A stretch of 26,390 nt of DNA, taken from JAZDJJ01 sp043804035 (GTDB lineage: Bacteria; Bacteroidota; Bacteroidia; Palsa-948). Positions 7,015 to 15,381 of this stretch are shown one piece after another. The notes beneath the pieces are model-generated. The model had not been told where the DNA came from. It made no database searches and worked only from the letters and a program-made list of their open reading frames with translations. How positions within the stretch are numbered: the first letter of the stretch is position 1; every line of letters begins with the position of its first letter. The stretch lies in the NCBI GenBank assembly GCA_043804035.1, contig JAZDJJ010000145.1:1-26390 (forward strand). The letters are read 5' to 3'. Position numbers and translations under genes: made by a program.

Positions 7015-8850
7015 ATGTTCAAAAATCATCCTAAAGGATTATTAGTAGCGTTCTTTTCAAATATGGGAGAACGATTTGGTTTTTATACCATGATGGCTAT
7101 TTTGATTCTTTTTCTTCAAGCCAAATATGGTCTTTCAGAAAGAGATGCAGGAGATTATTATAGTTGGTTTTATTTTGCAATTTATGCTCTTGCTTTGGTT
7201 GGCGGCATGATTGCCGATTATACCAATAAATATAAACTGGTCATACTCGCAGGAATTATAATCATGTTTGGAGGTTATGCCATGATAGCGATACCCGGAT
7301 TGTCGCTTGGTGTTACTCTTGTGGGATTATTTACTATTGCCTTTGGTAATGGTTTGTTTAAAGGAAACTTACAGGCAGTCGTCGGACAAATGTATGATGA
7401 CCCCAAGTACTCCAAAGTTCGCGACTCCGCATACATGATTTTTTACATGGGAATTAATATGGGCGCTTTCTTTGCACCGTTTATTGCAACAGCAATTAGA
7501 AATTGGTGGTTGAAAACAAATGGATTTATACATGACGGTAGTTTGCCCGGTATGTGCCATGCTTTTAAACGTGGCGAAATTACTGATACAGCAACCTTAG
7601 ATAATTTTCAACAATTAGCCGACAAAGTATCAAGCAACGCAGTAACCGACCTTAGTAAATTTGCGGACGATTACGTTTATACATTTTCAGAAGGATACAA
7701 TTACGCATTCGGAATTGCTGCAAGTGCTATGATTGTTTCGCTTTTAGTTTATGTTATTTTTAATAAATATTTACCCAGCAAAGAGAGAAGTGTTAAAAAA
7801 GAAATTGAGACGGATAGCAAACAAACTGTTAAAGCAGATAAAAATATAATAAGTATTGTATTGGCATTAGGGCTAATGGCAACAACATCAGTGATTTTTC
7901 ATCTTTTACTTAACAATTATAAACTTGGATTAGCCATTGGACTTTTTGTCGGATTTGTGTCATGGATACTTCAAATTTCTACAAAGGAAGAACGACCACG
8001 TGTAAATTCTTTGATATTAGTATTTATAGTTGTAATTTTTTTCTGGATGTCTTTCCATCAAAACGGACTTACTCAAACTTTTTTTGCCAGAGATTATACA
8101 GTTAAAGAAGTAGGAGCATTTACAAACATCTTTTTTAATTTGAACTCAATATTAACATTTATTGCTACTATCGTAGGGCTTTTTGTAATCATTTTCAGAA
8201 AGAAAATGGTTGAAAAAATTATCGGGTTAGGCATCTTTGGAATATGTGGGTACTTAACATATTATTTGGTATCAGGATATTCTACAAGCAATCCTATTGC
8301 ACCGGAAATATTTCAATCGTTTAATCCTCTTTTTATTGTCGTATTAACTTTTCCTGTTATGGGAATTTTTACTTGGCTTCGTAACAAAAATTTAGAACCT
8401 TCAACACCAAAGAAAATTGGAATTGGAATGTTCATCGCAGCAATAGGATTTGTTGTGGTTTTAATAGCTTCTTTGAACTTAATTTCTCCTCACGAATTAC
8501 AATACGTAGATGTAGATGGAAATTTGAAATATAATCCTGTCCCTGACGAATCGCGTGTTATGCCGTACTGGCTGATGAGCAGTTATCTAATACTTACTAT
8601 AGCCGAACTTTTCTTAAGCCCTATGGGATTATCATTTGTTTCTAAAGTTGCACCACCGCGTTTTCAAGGTCTGATGCAAGGCGGTTGGCTCTTGGCAACT
8701 GCTGTCGGAAATAAACTTCTTTTTATCGGAAGTAATTTCTGGGGGAAACTTGATTTATGGCAACTATGGTCAATTTTTATTATCTGTTGTATCATTTCTG
8801 CGATATTCATTTTCTCTATAATGAAGCGATTAGAAAGAGTTACAAAATAA
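7015..8850 (+). CDS. POT-family proton-coupled peptide transporter
   Basis: A 611-residue major-facilitator protein of the POT/PTR family, importing di- and tripeptides with protons across the inner membrane. The N-terminal helix carries the family signature as N16-MGE19-R20-FGFYTMM. In the canonical E1xxE2R motif the first Glu is replaced here by Asn16 while Glu19-Arg20 are kept. Other family features: GGMIADY (first cytoplasmic loop), FYMGINMGAFFAPFIA (helix 4 region), FWMSFHQNGLTQTFFA (helix 7) and ELFLSPMGLSFVSKVAP near the end. At least twelve hydrophobic helices are evident. The OPT gene starts only 31 bases downstream on the same strand, so the two probably form one peptide-uptake transcript. 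The exact substrate is not predictable. Confidence 0.93.
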   Translation: MFKNHPKGLLVAFFSNMGERFGFYTMMAILILFLQAKYGLSERDAGDYYSWFYFAIYALALVGGMIADYTNKYKLVILAGIIIMFGGYAMIAIPGLSLGVTLVGLFTIAFGNGLFKGNLQAVVGQMYDDPKYSKVRDSAYMIFYMGINMGAFFAPFIATAIRNWWLKTNGFIHDGSLPGMCHAFKRGEITDTATLDNFQQLADKVSSNAVTDLSKFADDYVYTFSEGYNYAFGIAASAMIVSLLVYVIFNKYLPSKERSVKKEIETDSKQTVKADKNIISIVLALGLMATTSVIFHLLLNNYKLGLAIGLFVGFVSWILQISTKEERPRVNSLILVFIVVIFFWMSFHQNGLTQTFFARDYTVKEVGAFTNIFFNLNSILTFIATIVGLFVIIFRKKMVEKIIGLGIFGICGYLTYYLVSGYSTSNPIAPEIFQSFNPLFIVVLTFPVMGIFTWLRNKNLEPSTPKKIGIGMFIAAIGFVVVLIASLNLISPHELQYVDVDGNLKYNPVPDESRVMPYWLMSSYLILTIAELFLSPMGLSFVSKVAPPRFQGLMQGGWLLATAVGNKLLFIGSNFWGKLDLWQLWSIFIICCIISAIFIFSIMKRLERVTK

Positions 8851-8881
8851 TTTTATAATTTAAAAATCAATAAAAAAAAAT

Positions 8882-10948
8882 ATGTCAGAACAAAAAAAGT
8901 TTGTACCTTTTGTTTCAGCGGAAACAAATATGTCGGAGTTCACTTTGCGGGCACTTGTTATTGGTTTAGTGATGTCGGTTGTGCTTGGTGCGGCTAATGC
9001 TTATTTAGGACTTAAAGCCGGTATGACCATCGCAGCAACTTATCCCGCAGCAGTGATAGGGATGGCGATTTTGAAGATGGTAAAAGGTTCTATTTTAGAA
9101 GAGAACTTTGCACGTACCGTTGGTTCAATCGGTGAATCAGTGGCAGCAGGTGCCATTTTTACGTTGCCCGCTTTTTTTGTAGCAGGTATATGGCCACAAT
9201 TTTATACTCCCGACCATTATATTGTTTCAACGCTTATACTTATTTGTGGTGGTGTACTGGGAATTATGTTTGTCGCTTTACTCCGAAGAGTAATGGTAGA
9301 AGATGTAGAACTTCCCTTTCCTGAATCGGTTGCTGCCGCAGAAATTCATAAAGCAGGTCGTAGTTCCGGAGGTGGTTCTAAATTTCTTTTCGGTGCAATG
9401 ATTGGTGGTGCAGTAATAAAAATACTTGGCGACCTTAAATTTTTTGCTGCCTCGTGGGAAATGTTTATTCCTTTTTCTAAACAAACAATTACAGGAACAA
9501 CCATCACCGGTAAAGGTGGATTGTTATTGAGTTCACCGGGTATCAGTCCTGCTTATATGGGTGTCGGTTATATTATTGGACCAAAGTTAGGCGCATTGAA
9601 CTTCAGCGGTGGCTTGATTGCGTGGGGACTGTTGGCTCCTATCATTTTGTATTTTATTTCTCCAAATTTGGACTTTAACGCCTGGGCTACTTATTTAATG
9701 AGTAAAGATAGTGTTTTATCTATGGATGCCGCTTTAACTAAAGTTAATAATCCATCTTTTCAAATCAGCCAGGTATGGAGATTTATTGTACGTCCTATTG
9801 CTATCGGTGGTATGTTGATGGGTGCTTGCTTCACTCTTTTCAAGATGAGAAAAAGTTTAACAGCAGGTATTGCACGCTCGGTGAGCGATGTAAAAAAAGC
9901 CGCAGCGGGAACATCGGCTGTTATTCCACGAAATGAAAAAGATATTAATTTTTTATGGATAATGATTGGTATTCTTGGTGTTGCTATCGCTACATTCTGT
10001 ATAACATTTTTTATTTTTAATACATCGTTGATAGTCGCTATTGCCGCAGCAACTGTACTGATTATTCTTGCATTCTTTTTTGGTGCGGTTTCTGGTTACC
10101 TTGTTGGTATTATGGGTTCAAGCAATAATCCAATAAGTGGATTAACACTTACAGCGTTAGTTATTACGGCTTTATTACTTGTTTTACTTGGCGTTCAAGG
10201 ACAAGAAGGTGTTGCTTCTGTTCTTGGTGTTGCAGCAATTGTTTGCGTCTCGGCTGCTGTTGCAGGTGAGATGCTGCAAGACCTTAAAGCAGGACATATA
10301 CTCGGTGGTACTCCTTGGAAAATGCAAATAGGAGATATTATCGGAGTCGTACTTGCCGGTTGTGTTATGTTTGGTGTTTTGATTATATTAAATGAAGGTG
10401 ATATAGCCAAAGGTATTAAAGAGGGTTATGAAGGTGGGTTCGGAAGTAAAAATTTATCGGCACCACAGGCAAGTTTAATGGCAATGTTATCAAAAGGAAT
10501 CGTAGGCGGACAAATGGCTTGGCCCTTAATTATCGTTGGTATGCTGATGGGATTAGGATTTATTTTAATGCAAGTTAAAAGTCCGATGCTCGTAAGCGTT
10601 GGAATGTATCTTCCATTAGAAACGACATTTGCTATCTTTCTTGGAGGTGTGATAAAAGGTATTGTTGAATTATTTAACGATAGAAAAAAACATAACGAAG
10701 CACAAAAAGCAAGAGTTGAAAACACGGGCGTATTGCTTGCATCAGGATTTATTGCCGGCGAAGCATTGATGGGATTGATATTCGCATTATTCTATTTCTT
10801 AAATATAAGCATCTTTGAAATTTTCAAAAATCCATCTTTCGCTGTAAGTATTTTAGTTCTGATAATTATCGGATTTGTTCTTGTTAGAATACCTTTGAAA
10901 AATGCAGGCAAGCCCGATGAACCAGCACCACCGGTTGCCAGCTTTTGA
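8882..10948 (+). CDS. OPT-family oligopeptide transporter
   Basis: A 688-residue, very hydrophobic protein of the OPT (oligopeptide transporter/YSL-related) family. After a short polar N-terminus (VPFVSAETNMSEFTLRA) come about fifteen membrane segments, starting with the family-typical GAANAYLGLKAGMTIAATYP (about 36-55) and then GSIGESVAAGAIFTLPA. Later segments include SSPGISPAYMGVGYIIGPK and VAGEMLQDLKAGHILGG, both characteristic of prokaryotic OPT members. It probably imports oligopeptides or peptide-like metal chelates. It follows the POT gene by 31 bases, suggesting co-transcription and a shared role in peptide scavenging. The methyltransferase open frame begins almost exactly at its stop codon, with no room for an independent terminator. 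Confidence 0.93.
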   Translation: MSEQKKFVPFVSAETNMSEFTLRALVIGLVMSVVLGAANAYLGLKAGMTIAATYPAAVIGMAILKMVKGSILEENFARTVGSIGESVAAGAIFTLPAFFVAGIWPQFYTPDHYIVSTLILICGGVLGIMFVALLRRVMVEDVELPFPESVAAAEIHKAGRSSGGGSKFLFGAMIGGAVIKILGDLKFFAASWEMFIPFSKQTITGTTITGKGGLLLSSPGISPAYMGVGYIIGPKLGALNFSGGLIAWGLLAPIILYFISPNLDFNAWATYLMSKDSVLSMDAALTKVNNPSFQISQVWRFIVRPIAIGGMLMGACFTLFKMRKSLTAGIARSVSDVKKAAAGTSAVIPRNEKDINFLWIMIGILGVAIATFCITFFIFNTSLIVAIAAATVLIILAFFFGAVSGYLVGIMGSSNNPISGLTLTALVITALLLVLLGVQGQEGVASVLGVAAIVCVSAAVAGEMLQDLKAGHILGGTPWKMQIGDIIGVVLAGCVMFGVLIILNEGDIAKGIKEGYEGGFGSKNLSAPQASLMAMLSKGIVGGQMAWPLIIVGMLMGLGFILMQVKSPMLVSVGMYLPLETTFAIFLGGVIKGIVELFNDRKKHNEAQKARVENTGVLLASGFIAGEALMGLIFALFYFLNISIFEIFKNPSFAVSILVLIIIGFVLVRIPLKNAGKPDEPAPPVASF

Positions 10949-11025
10949 TATTTGTTAAGTTTCGTAATTATTCAGCAGTTAGTGATAATGATAAAAAAGG
11001 ACTTTGCTACAAACATAAAAGACAA

Positions 11026-12330
11026 TTGAAAACACATCATAAAATAATAAATGGCGACAGCAGACAAATGATTGAGTTGCCTGACAATTCAGTGCATTTA
11101 GCTATCACTTCACCACCTTACTGGCAACTCAAGGACTACGGGACAGAGAATCAAATCGGCTTCCACGAGAGTTACGAAAGTTATATCAACAATCTTAATT
11201 TAGTTTGGAAAGAGTGCTACCGCATTCTTCATAATGGTTGTCGTTTATGCATAAATATCGGTGACCAATTTGCTCGTGCTGTTTATTACGGACGCTACAA
11301 AGTAATTCCTATCAGAGAAGAAATTATCAAGTTCTGTGAAATCATTGGGTTTGATTATATGGGCGCTATTATATGGCAAAAGGTAACTACATCTAACACG
11401 ACAGGCGGTGGTGTACAAATGGGTTCTTATCCGTATCCACGAAACGGAATTTTAAAATTGGATTACGAATTTATTTTAGTTTTCAAAAAATTAGGAGATG
11501 CACCAATACCGACAAAAGAAAATAAAGAACTTTCAAAAATGACAGCAATAGAATGGAACACATTCTTTGCAGGGCATTGGAATTTTGCAGGAGCAAGGCA
11601 GGACAATCACATTGCAATGTTTCCTGAAGAATTGCCGAGACGGTTAATAAAAATGTTTGCCTTTATTGGTGACACAGTGCTTGACCCTTTTGCAGGTAGC
11701 GGGACAACAAACCTTGCATCAAAAAATCTTGAGAGAAACTCTATCGGTTATGAAATCAATCCTGAATTTATCCCAATCATAAAACAAAAACTTTCAGCAA
11801 ATCAAAAAGATATTCACAATACAACTTTTGAATTTATAACAGAAAAAAAACATTTGGATTTCGAAAAAGAAATTCAAAAACAACCTTACATTTTCAAGGA
11901 TCCGCATACTCTTGATAAAAAAATTGACATCAAGAAATTACAATTCGGCTCTAAGATTGACAAAAATGGTTCTGTAAAGAGAGAAGAATTTTTTACTGTA
12001 AAAGAAGTTATCAGTCCTGAAAAAGTTCGGTTAAGTAATGACCTGACTGTAAAACTTATTGGTATTAAAGAGGATAAAAAAATAAATGGCAAAGCCACTA
12101 CTTTTCTTACAGACAAGACAAAAGGCAAAAGAGTTTTTCTTAAATACGATACGGTGAAACACGATAGCGAGAACAACATTTTATGTTATCTCTATCTTGA
12201 AAATAAAACTTTCATCAATGCACATTTAATTAAAAATGGTTTGGTGCAAGTGGACAGTAACGCTGATTTTAAATACAAACAAAAATTTATAAACCTGTTT
12301 AACAAAGCCAATGCCCAAACTAAAGTATAA
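11026..12330 (+). CDS. Type II DNA methyltransferase (likely m4C, beta class) with C-terminal SNase-like domain
   Basis: A beta-class methyltransferase: the catalytic motif TSPPYW (55-60, counted from an upstream TTG at 10,945) comes before the AdoMet motif DPFAGSGTT (247-255). SPPY is typical of N4-cytosine enzymes. I chose TTG at 11,026 because it starts just before the conserved HHKIINGDSRQM; there is no ATG before that motif, and the frame is open back to 10,945. Residues about 347-459 align along their length with staphylococcal-nuclease folds (VKLIGI, then FLTDKTKGKRVFLKYD, then LCYLYL, then INAHLIKNGLVQV). The four catalytic positions of the nuclease are substituted: Arg35, Asp40, Glu43 and Arg87 correspond to Lys370, Lys375, Lys378 and Asn411. 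That domain is therefore probably a DNA-binding or structural module. The stop overlaps the endonuclease gene by 20 bases. Confidence 0.88.
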   Translation: MKTHHKIINGDSRQMIELPDNSVHLAITSPPYWQLKDYGTENQIGFHESYESYINNLNLVWKECYRILHNGCRLCINIGDQFARAVYYGRYKVIPIREEIIKFCEIIGFDYMGAIIWQKVTTSNTTGGGVQMGSYPYPRNGILKLDYEFILVFKKLGDAPIPTKENKELSKMTAIEWNTFFAGHWNFAGARQDNHIAMFPEELPRRLIKMFAFIGDTVLDPFAGSGTTNLASKNLERNSIGYEINPEFIPIIKQKLSANQKDIHNTTFEFITEKKHLDFEKEIQKQPYIFKDPHTLDKKIDIKKLQFGSKIDKNGSVKREEFFTVKEVISPEKVRLSNDLTVKLIGIKEDKKINGKATTFLTDKTKGKRVFLKYDTVKHDSENNILCYLYLENKTFINAHLIKNGLVQVDSNADFKYKQKFINLFNKANAQTKV

Positions 12331-13009
12331 GCAATATTCAAAAGAATTCGGAAAGAAAGAGAAAGTTCTCAATTACGCCTGTCAAACTTATCAGTTATCT
12401 CGTCCCAACAAGGTCGGTATAGTGATGGCTCTCATTCGTGAATGTCAACCGAAATCATTTGAAGAATGGGAAAAATGGTATTTTGAAAACGCAAACACGG
12501 ATGGGAAAACTTCAAGTAAAATAACAAAAGAAAGTTTGGAAGAACTCGGAGAACGGCTCTATGTAAAAATTAAAGAGATTGTAATTCCCGAATGGACGGA
12601 AGCATTTAATCAACTTACATTACAGGACTGCATTGATTATATTTTCAATCTAACCATCAACAGAACTTATGACGGTTTCATAAGAGAAAAATCAGTTATT
12701 GAAGACAACCTTGCAAAAGAATTTCCGAATGTAAAATTTGTAGAAAGCGACCCCGAACTTGATCACGCTGGAGATATTGATTATCTTGGATGGGTTGGCA
12801 AAAAAGCATTTGGGATACAAATCAAACCTGTTACGGCAAAAGCAAATTTCGGCAACTACTCAGCGACAGAAAGAATGAGAGCAAGTTTTGACGACTTCAC
12901 AAAAAAGTTTGGCGGAAAAGTTTTTATCGTGTTCAGCATTGACGACAAAATAAAAAATGAAGAAGTAATCGGACAAATCGTAGGTGAAATTAAACGACTT
13001 TCAAAATAG
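12311..13009 (+). CDS. MjaI-family type II restriction endonuclease
   Basis: A 232-residue protein that I assign to the MjaI family, whose founder cuts CTAG. The first half is helical and charged (RPNKVGIVMALIREC, FEEWEKWYFENA). The likely nuclease core lies at 140-210: DHAGDIDYLGWVG with Asp155/Asp157, then FGIQIKP with Gln170 and Lys172, a D...QxK variant of the PD-(D/E)XK site similar to that of Mrr-type enzymes. Then NFGNYSATERMRASFDDF and the strand VFIVFSID follow. The ATG lies 20 bases inside the end of the methyltransferase gene, so translation is probably coupled and the modifying enzyme is made first. The family call is from memory of family features and is moderately sure; CTAG specificity is inferred. 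Confidence 0.75.
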   Translation: MPKLKYKQYSKEFGKKEKVLNYACQTYQLSRPNKVGIVMALIRECQPKSFEEWEKWYFENANTDGKTSSKITKESLEELGERLYVKIKEIVIPEWTEAFNQLTLQDCIDYIFNLTINRTYDGFIREKSVIEDNLAKEFPNVKFVESDPELDHAGDIDYLGWVGKKAFGIQIKPVTAKANFGNYSATERMRASFDDFTKKFGGKVFIVFSIDDKIKNEEVIGQIVGEIKRLSK

Positions 13010-13104
13010 CGAACGAAAAAGCGGTTTGACAAAAGTGGTAGTTCAGTATTTCATAAGACAGTTTTATAGGGATATAAATTTTTTTTACAGCAGAAAATTA
13101 AAAA

Positions 13105-14025
13105 ATGTACAAACAGACAATGATTTCAAAACAAGACAATAGCTACAAAATGACACAGAACTTCGTATTTGAAGACCTTGTAAAATACATTGCCAAAAAT
13201 GGCACGACAGAAAGCATCAAACCTGCTTTCAAGACAGATGACTTCTGCCTTTATCAAGCGGACTGCCTGACAGTGATGGCAAAAATTCCAGACAATTATG
13301 TGGATATGATTTTTGCTGACCCACCTTACAATTTATCAAATGACGGTGTAACTTGTCACGCTGGAAAAATGGTAAGCGTGAATAAGGGCAAGTGGGACAA
13401 GAGCAAAGGATTTGAAGCGGACTTACAATTTCACGAAACTTGGATTTCTGAATGTAAACGAATCTTAAAACCCGAAGGAACAATTTGGATTACTGGGACA
13501 CAGCACAGCATTTATCAATGTGGTTTTATATTGCAAAAATTAAATTTCCATATTCTAAACGACATCGCTTGGTTCAAACCAAACGCTGCTCCGAATTTGG
13601 CTTGCACAACTTTCGCTCACAGTCACGAGACAATTTTGTGGGCACGCAAAGACAAAAAAGCACGACACACTTTCAATTATGAATTAATGAAAAACGGAAA
13701 GTTCCCCGAGGACAAAATGAAAGCGGTGGACAAACAAATGCGTTCTGTTTGGTCTATCACGACACCAACACAAGACGAAAAAGAATTTGGAAAACATCCG
13801 ACACAAAAACCACTTGCACTTTTAAAAAGAATCGTTCTCGCATCAACAAAAGAAAATGACATCGTGCTTGATCCTTTCAATGGTGGCGGAACTACTGGCG
13901 TTGCTTGTAAAATTATTGGCGGAAGAAAATATATCGGCATTGACATCAGCGAAGAATATATCAACCAGACAATTAAGCGTTACAAAAAATCTATTCATCA
14001 ATCTACACTTGAATTTTCATTATGA
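13105..14025 (+). CDS. DpnA-like DNA adenine methyltransferase (beta class)
   Basis: A 306-residue N6-adenine methyltransferase. The catalytic motif ADPPYN (71-76) precedes the AdoMet-binding motif LDPFNGGGTTGVA (255-267), the beta-class order. Segments SVNKGKWDKS, GTIWITGTQHSIY, FKPNAAPNLACTTFAHSHETILWA and FGKHPTQKPLALLKRI closely resemble DpnA/M2.DpnII and related enzymes that modify GATC- or GANTC-like sites. Alternative in-frame ATGs at 13,120 and 13,150 are possible starts; the first ATG was kept because homologues vary here. It follows the MjaI-like gene by 95 bases. That gap holds TTGACA at 13,026-13,031 and AT-rich sequence but no clean promoter. The gene overlaps the next endonuclease by four bases (ATGA). 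Confidence 0.9.
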   Translation: MYKQTMISKQDNSYKMTQNFVFEDLVKYIAKNGTTESIKPAFKTDDFCLYQADCLTVMAKIPDNYVDMIFADPPYNLSNDGVTCHAGKMVSVNKGKWDKSKGFEADLQFHETWISECKRILKPEGTIWITGTQHSIYQCGFILQKLNFHILNDIAWFKPNAAPNLACTTFAHSHETILWARKDKKARHTFNYELMKNGKFPEDKMKAVDKQMRSVWSITTPTQDEKEFGKHPTQKPLALLKRIVLASTKENDIVLDPFNGGGTTGVACKIIGGRKYIGIDISEEYINQTIKRYKKSIHQSTLEFSL

Positions 14026-14783
14026 ACAGCAATTCGTGGAAAGCAATCTTTGACGAGTATAAAATTCACAAACATAACTTTGGTAAAGAACCGTTCATTA
14101 TTACAGCAGAGCAAATCAAACAAGCAACTTCACATTTCAAAAAAACAAACGAAAAAGAAGTTCGTATTCTCTGCAAACAAGACAGCAGAGAGGACAGACC
14201 GCAAGTTTTCATTGACAATAAAGTTTTTCTTTTACCGACACGCAACGGAGAATATGCAATTGTAAAAGGCGAAGGATATATTGATATTCCGCTGATAGAA
14301 ACCACCGCAAAAATTTACACTTCAAAACTTGATTTTGTTCTTGACACTTCTCAAGTTGGAAATTCAGAAATGCAACATTTGGATTTTGCTTACGCTGCAA
14401 GTTTGGTGCGAACTTTTTTAGAGGACGACTCTCTCGTTCTAACAATCAGAGGAAGAAAATATACTCCGAAATTTTCGTTTAATGTTGGCAAACAAAATTT
14501 AACTACTGAGAGCGTCCAGACAGAAGTGGACGCTGGTTATGAAGGAAAAAATCAAGTTGCATTAATTGAAGCAAAAAATAGTCAAACCGATAATGTAATC
14601 ATCCGACAACTTTTCTATCCATTCCGACAGTGGCAACATCACACAAAGAAAAAAGTAAAGACATTATTTTTTGAAAAGCGTAGCAACTTTTATTCTTTTT
14701 GGCAATTTGATTTTGCAGACATCAACGACTACAACAGTATTCGCCTGACAAAAAGCAATCGTTACGAAATAATTGAAAAATAA
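14022..14783 (+). CDS. Putative type II restriction endonuclease, PD-(D/E)XK fold
   Basis: A 253-residue protein encoded directly after a methyltransferase with an ATGA overlap, which suggests translational coupling and a restriction-enzyme role. A PD-(D/E)XK nuclease core is visible: Glu168-Val-Asp170 in TEVDAGYEG, then Glu183-Ala-Lys185 in ALIEAKN. NVIIRQLFYPFRQWQ (191-205) and the strand VKTLFFEKRSNFYSFWQFDF follow. That sequence pattern recalls uncharacterised type II restriction-like proteins (I think the DUF6997 group), but I cannot name a prototype or recognition site. The N-terminal 110 residues may hold the DNA-recognition domain. With a DpnA-like partner, a GATC-like or related target is possible but not shown; GATC is common in the window, which gives no sign of avoidance. 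Confidence 0.72.
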   Translation: MNSNSWKAIFDEYKIHKHNFGKEPFIITAEQIKQATSHFKKTNEKEVRILCKQDSREDRPQVFIDNKVFLLPTRNGEYAIVKGEGYIDIPLIETTAKIYTSKLDFVLDTSQVGNSEMQHLDFAYAASLVRTFLEDDSLVLTIRGRKYTPKFSFNVGKQNLTTESVQTEVDAGYEGKNQVALIEAKNSQTDNVIIRQLFYPFRQWQHHTKKKVKTLFFEKRSNFYSFWQFDFADINDYNSIRLTKSNRYEIIEK

Positions 14784-14843
14784 ATACGGATATCAAGATA
14801 AATTAAACTTCACCACATTTAATTATATGTGTATATTAAAAAA

Positions 14844-15051
14844 GGGCAGTTCAAAAAATTGGTTTCGTCATTACGACATGACTCGTATTGAGCTTGCCGA
14901 AAATAAGCGACCCGCCTGCTGCGGGCAGAAGCGAAATGGAAGCAATCTCTTACTTCGGCAAGCTCAGTAACCAAATAGCAGGGACAGAGATTGCTTCGGG
15001 TTGTTAAGGCAACCATCGCAATGACGTTTATTTGTATTTTTAGAACTGCCC
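14844..15051 (-). mobile_element. MITE-like element, copy 2 (208 bp, inverted)
   Basis: This is an inverted relative of the element at 6606-6827. It begins GGGCAGTTCAAAAAATTGG and ends TTTTTAGAACTGCCC, with GTCATT(A/G)CGA motifs just inside each end. Internal landmarks shared with copy 1 include ACATGACTCGTATT, GCTTGCCGAAA, GCGAAATGGAAGCAATCT, AGCAGGGACA and GATTGCTTCGGGT. It has its own internal hairpin CCCGC-CTGCT-GCGGG (14,911-14,925), absent from copy 1, and lacks the copy-1 hairpin. It sits 60 bases after the second restriction gene. Reading frames crossing it are not genes. Confidence 0.8.
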
Positions 15052-15091
15052 TTAACAATGTGCAAATATACAAAACTATGCTAAATTAGCA

Positions 15092-15163
15092 ATGCCAAAT
15101 GAGTTGATAAGTAAAATGAATCCGGAATTGAAAGATTTGAGTTTTGAGGTTGAAGATTGGTAG
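15092..15163 (+). pseudogene. Possible gene remnant, 23 codons
   Basis: A short open frame reads MPNELISKMNPELKDLSFEVEDW and then stops. The frame is open upstream to a stop at 15,053, next to the MITE edge. The composition is protein-like (acidic C-terminal end with aromatic residues) and it sits in otherwise non-coding DNA. It may be the 3' end of a gene disrupted when the MITE or the restriction block arrived, or a chance frame. I do not recognise the family. Confidence 0.2.
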
Positions 15164-15175
15164 TGGTTTTTTATT

Positions 15176-15204
15176 GAGGTGGCGGTTCAAGCCCGCCATG
15201 ACGA
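15176..15204. repeat. REP-like palindromic repeat, second copy
   Basis: GGCGG (15,181-15,185) pairs with CCGCC (15,193-15,197) around TTCAAGC, followed by ATGACGAAC, as in the copy at 1-30. One stem base differs between copies. The remaining sequence to the floA start (15,205-15,381) is A/T-rich. It contains TACTATTG at 15,333-15,340, a one-mismatch -7 box, and nothing else I can support. Confidence 0.6.
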
Positions 15205-15381
15205 ACAAATCAAAAAGGATTTATAGAAGAAAATTAAGTGTAAACCCTAATCAGAACGAAACATTATTAATCTTGTTTTTTTAAAAGAGAAGTTTTCGGA
15301 TAGAAACTATTTAACAGTAACCAAAAATTGATTACTATTGCAAAATAAAAATGGGTACCATTAAACTTTAAATTTATATAT

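Noticed and set aside
13025..13054. Promoter TTTG/TTGACA with a -7 or -10 box before the DpnA-like gene
   Set aside because: The upstream hexamer is good, but no matching -7 or -10 box lies at proper spacing (TATTTCAT is a poor match).
14773..15073. Open frames on both strands after the second restriction gene
   Set aside because: They run through the MITE-like element and share its inverted repeats; no protein family is evident.
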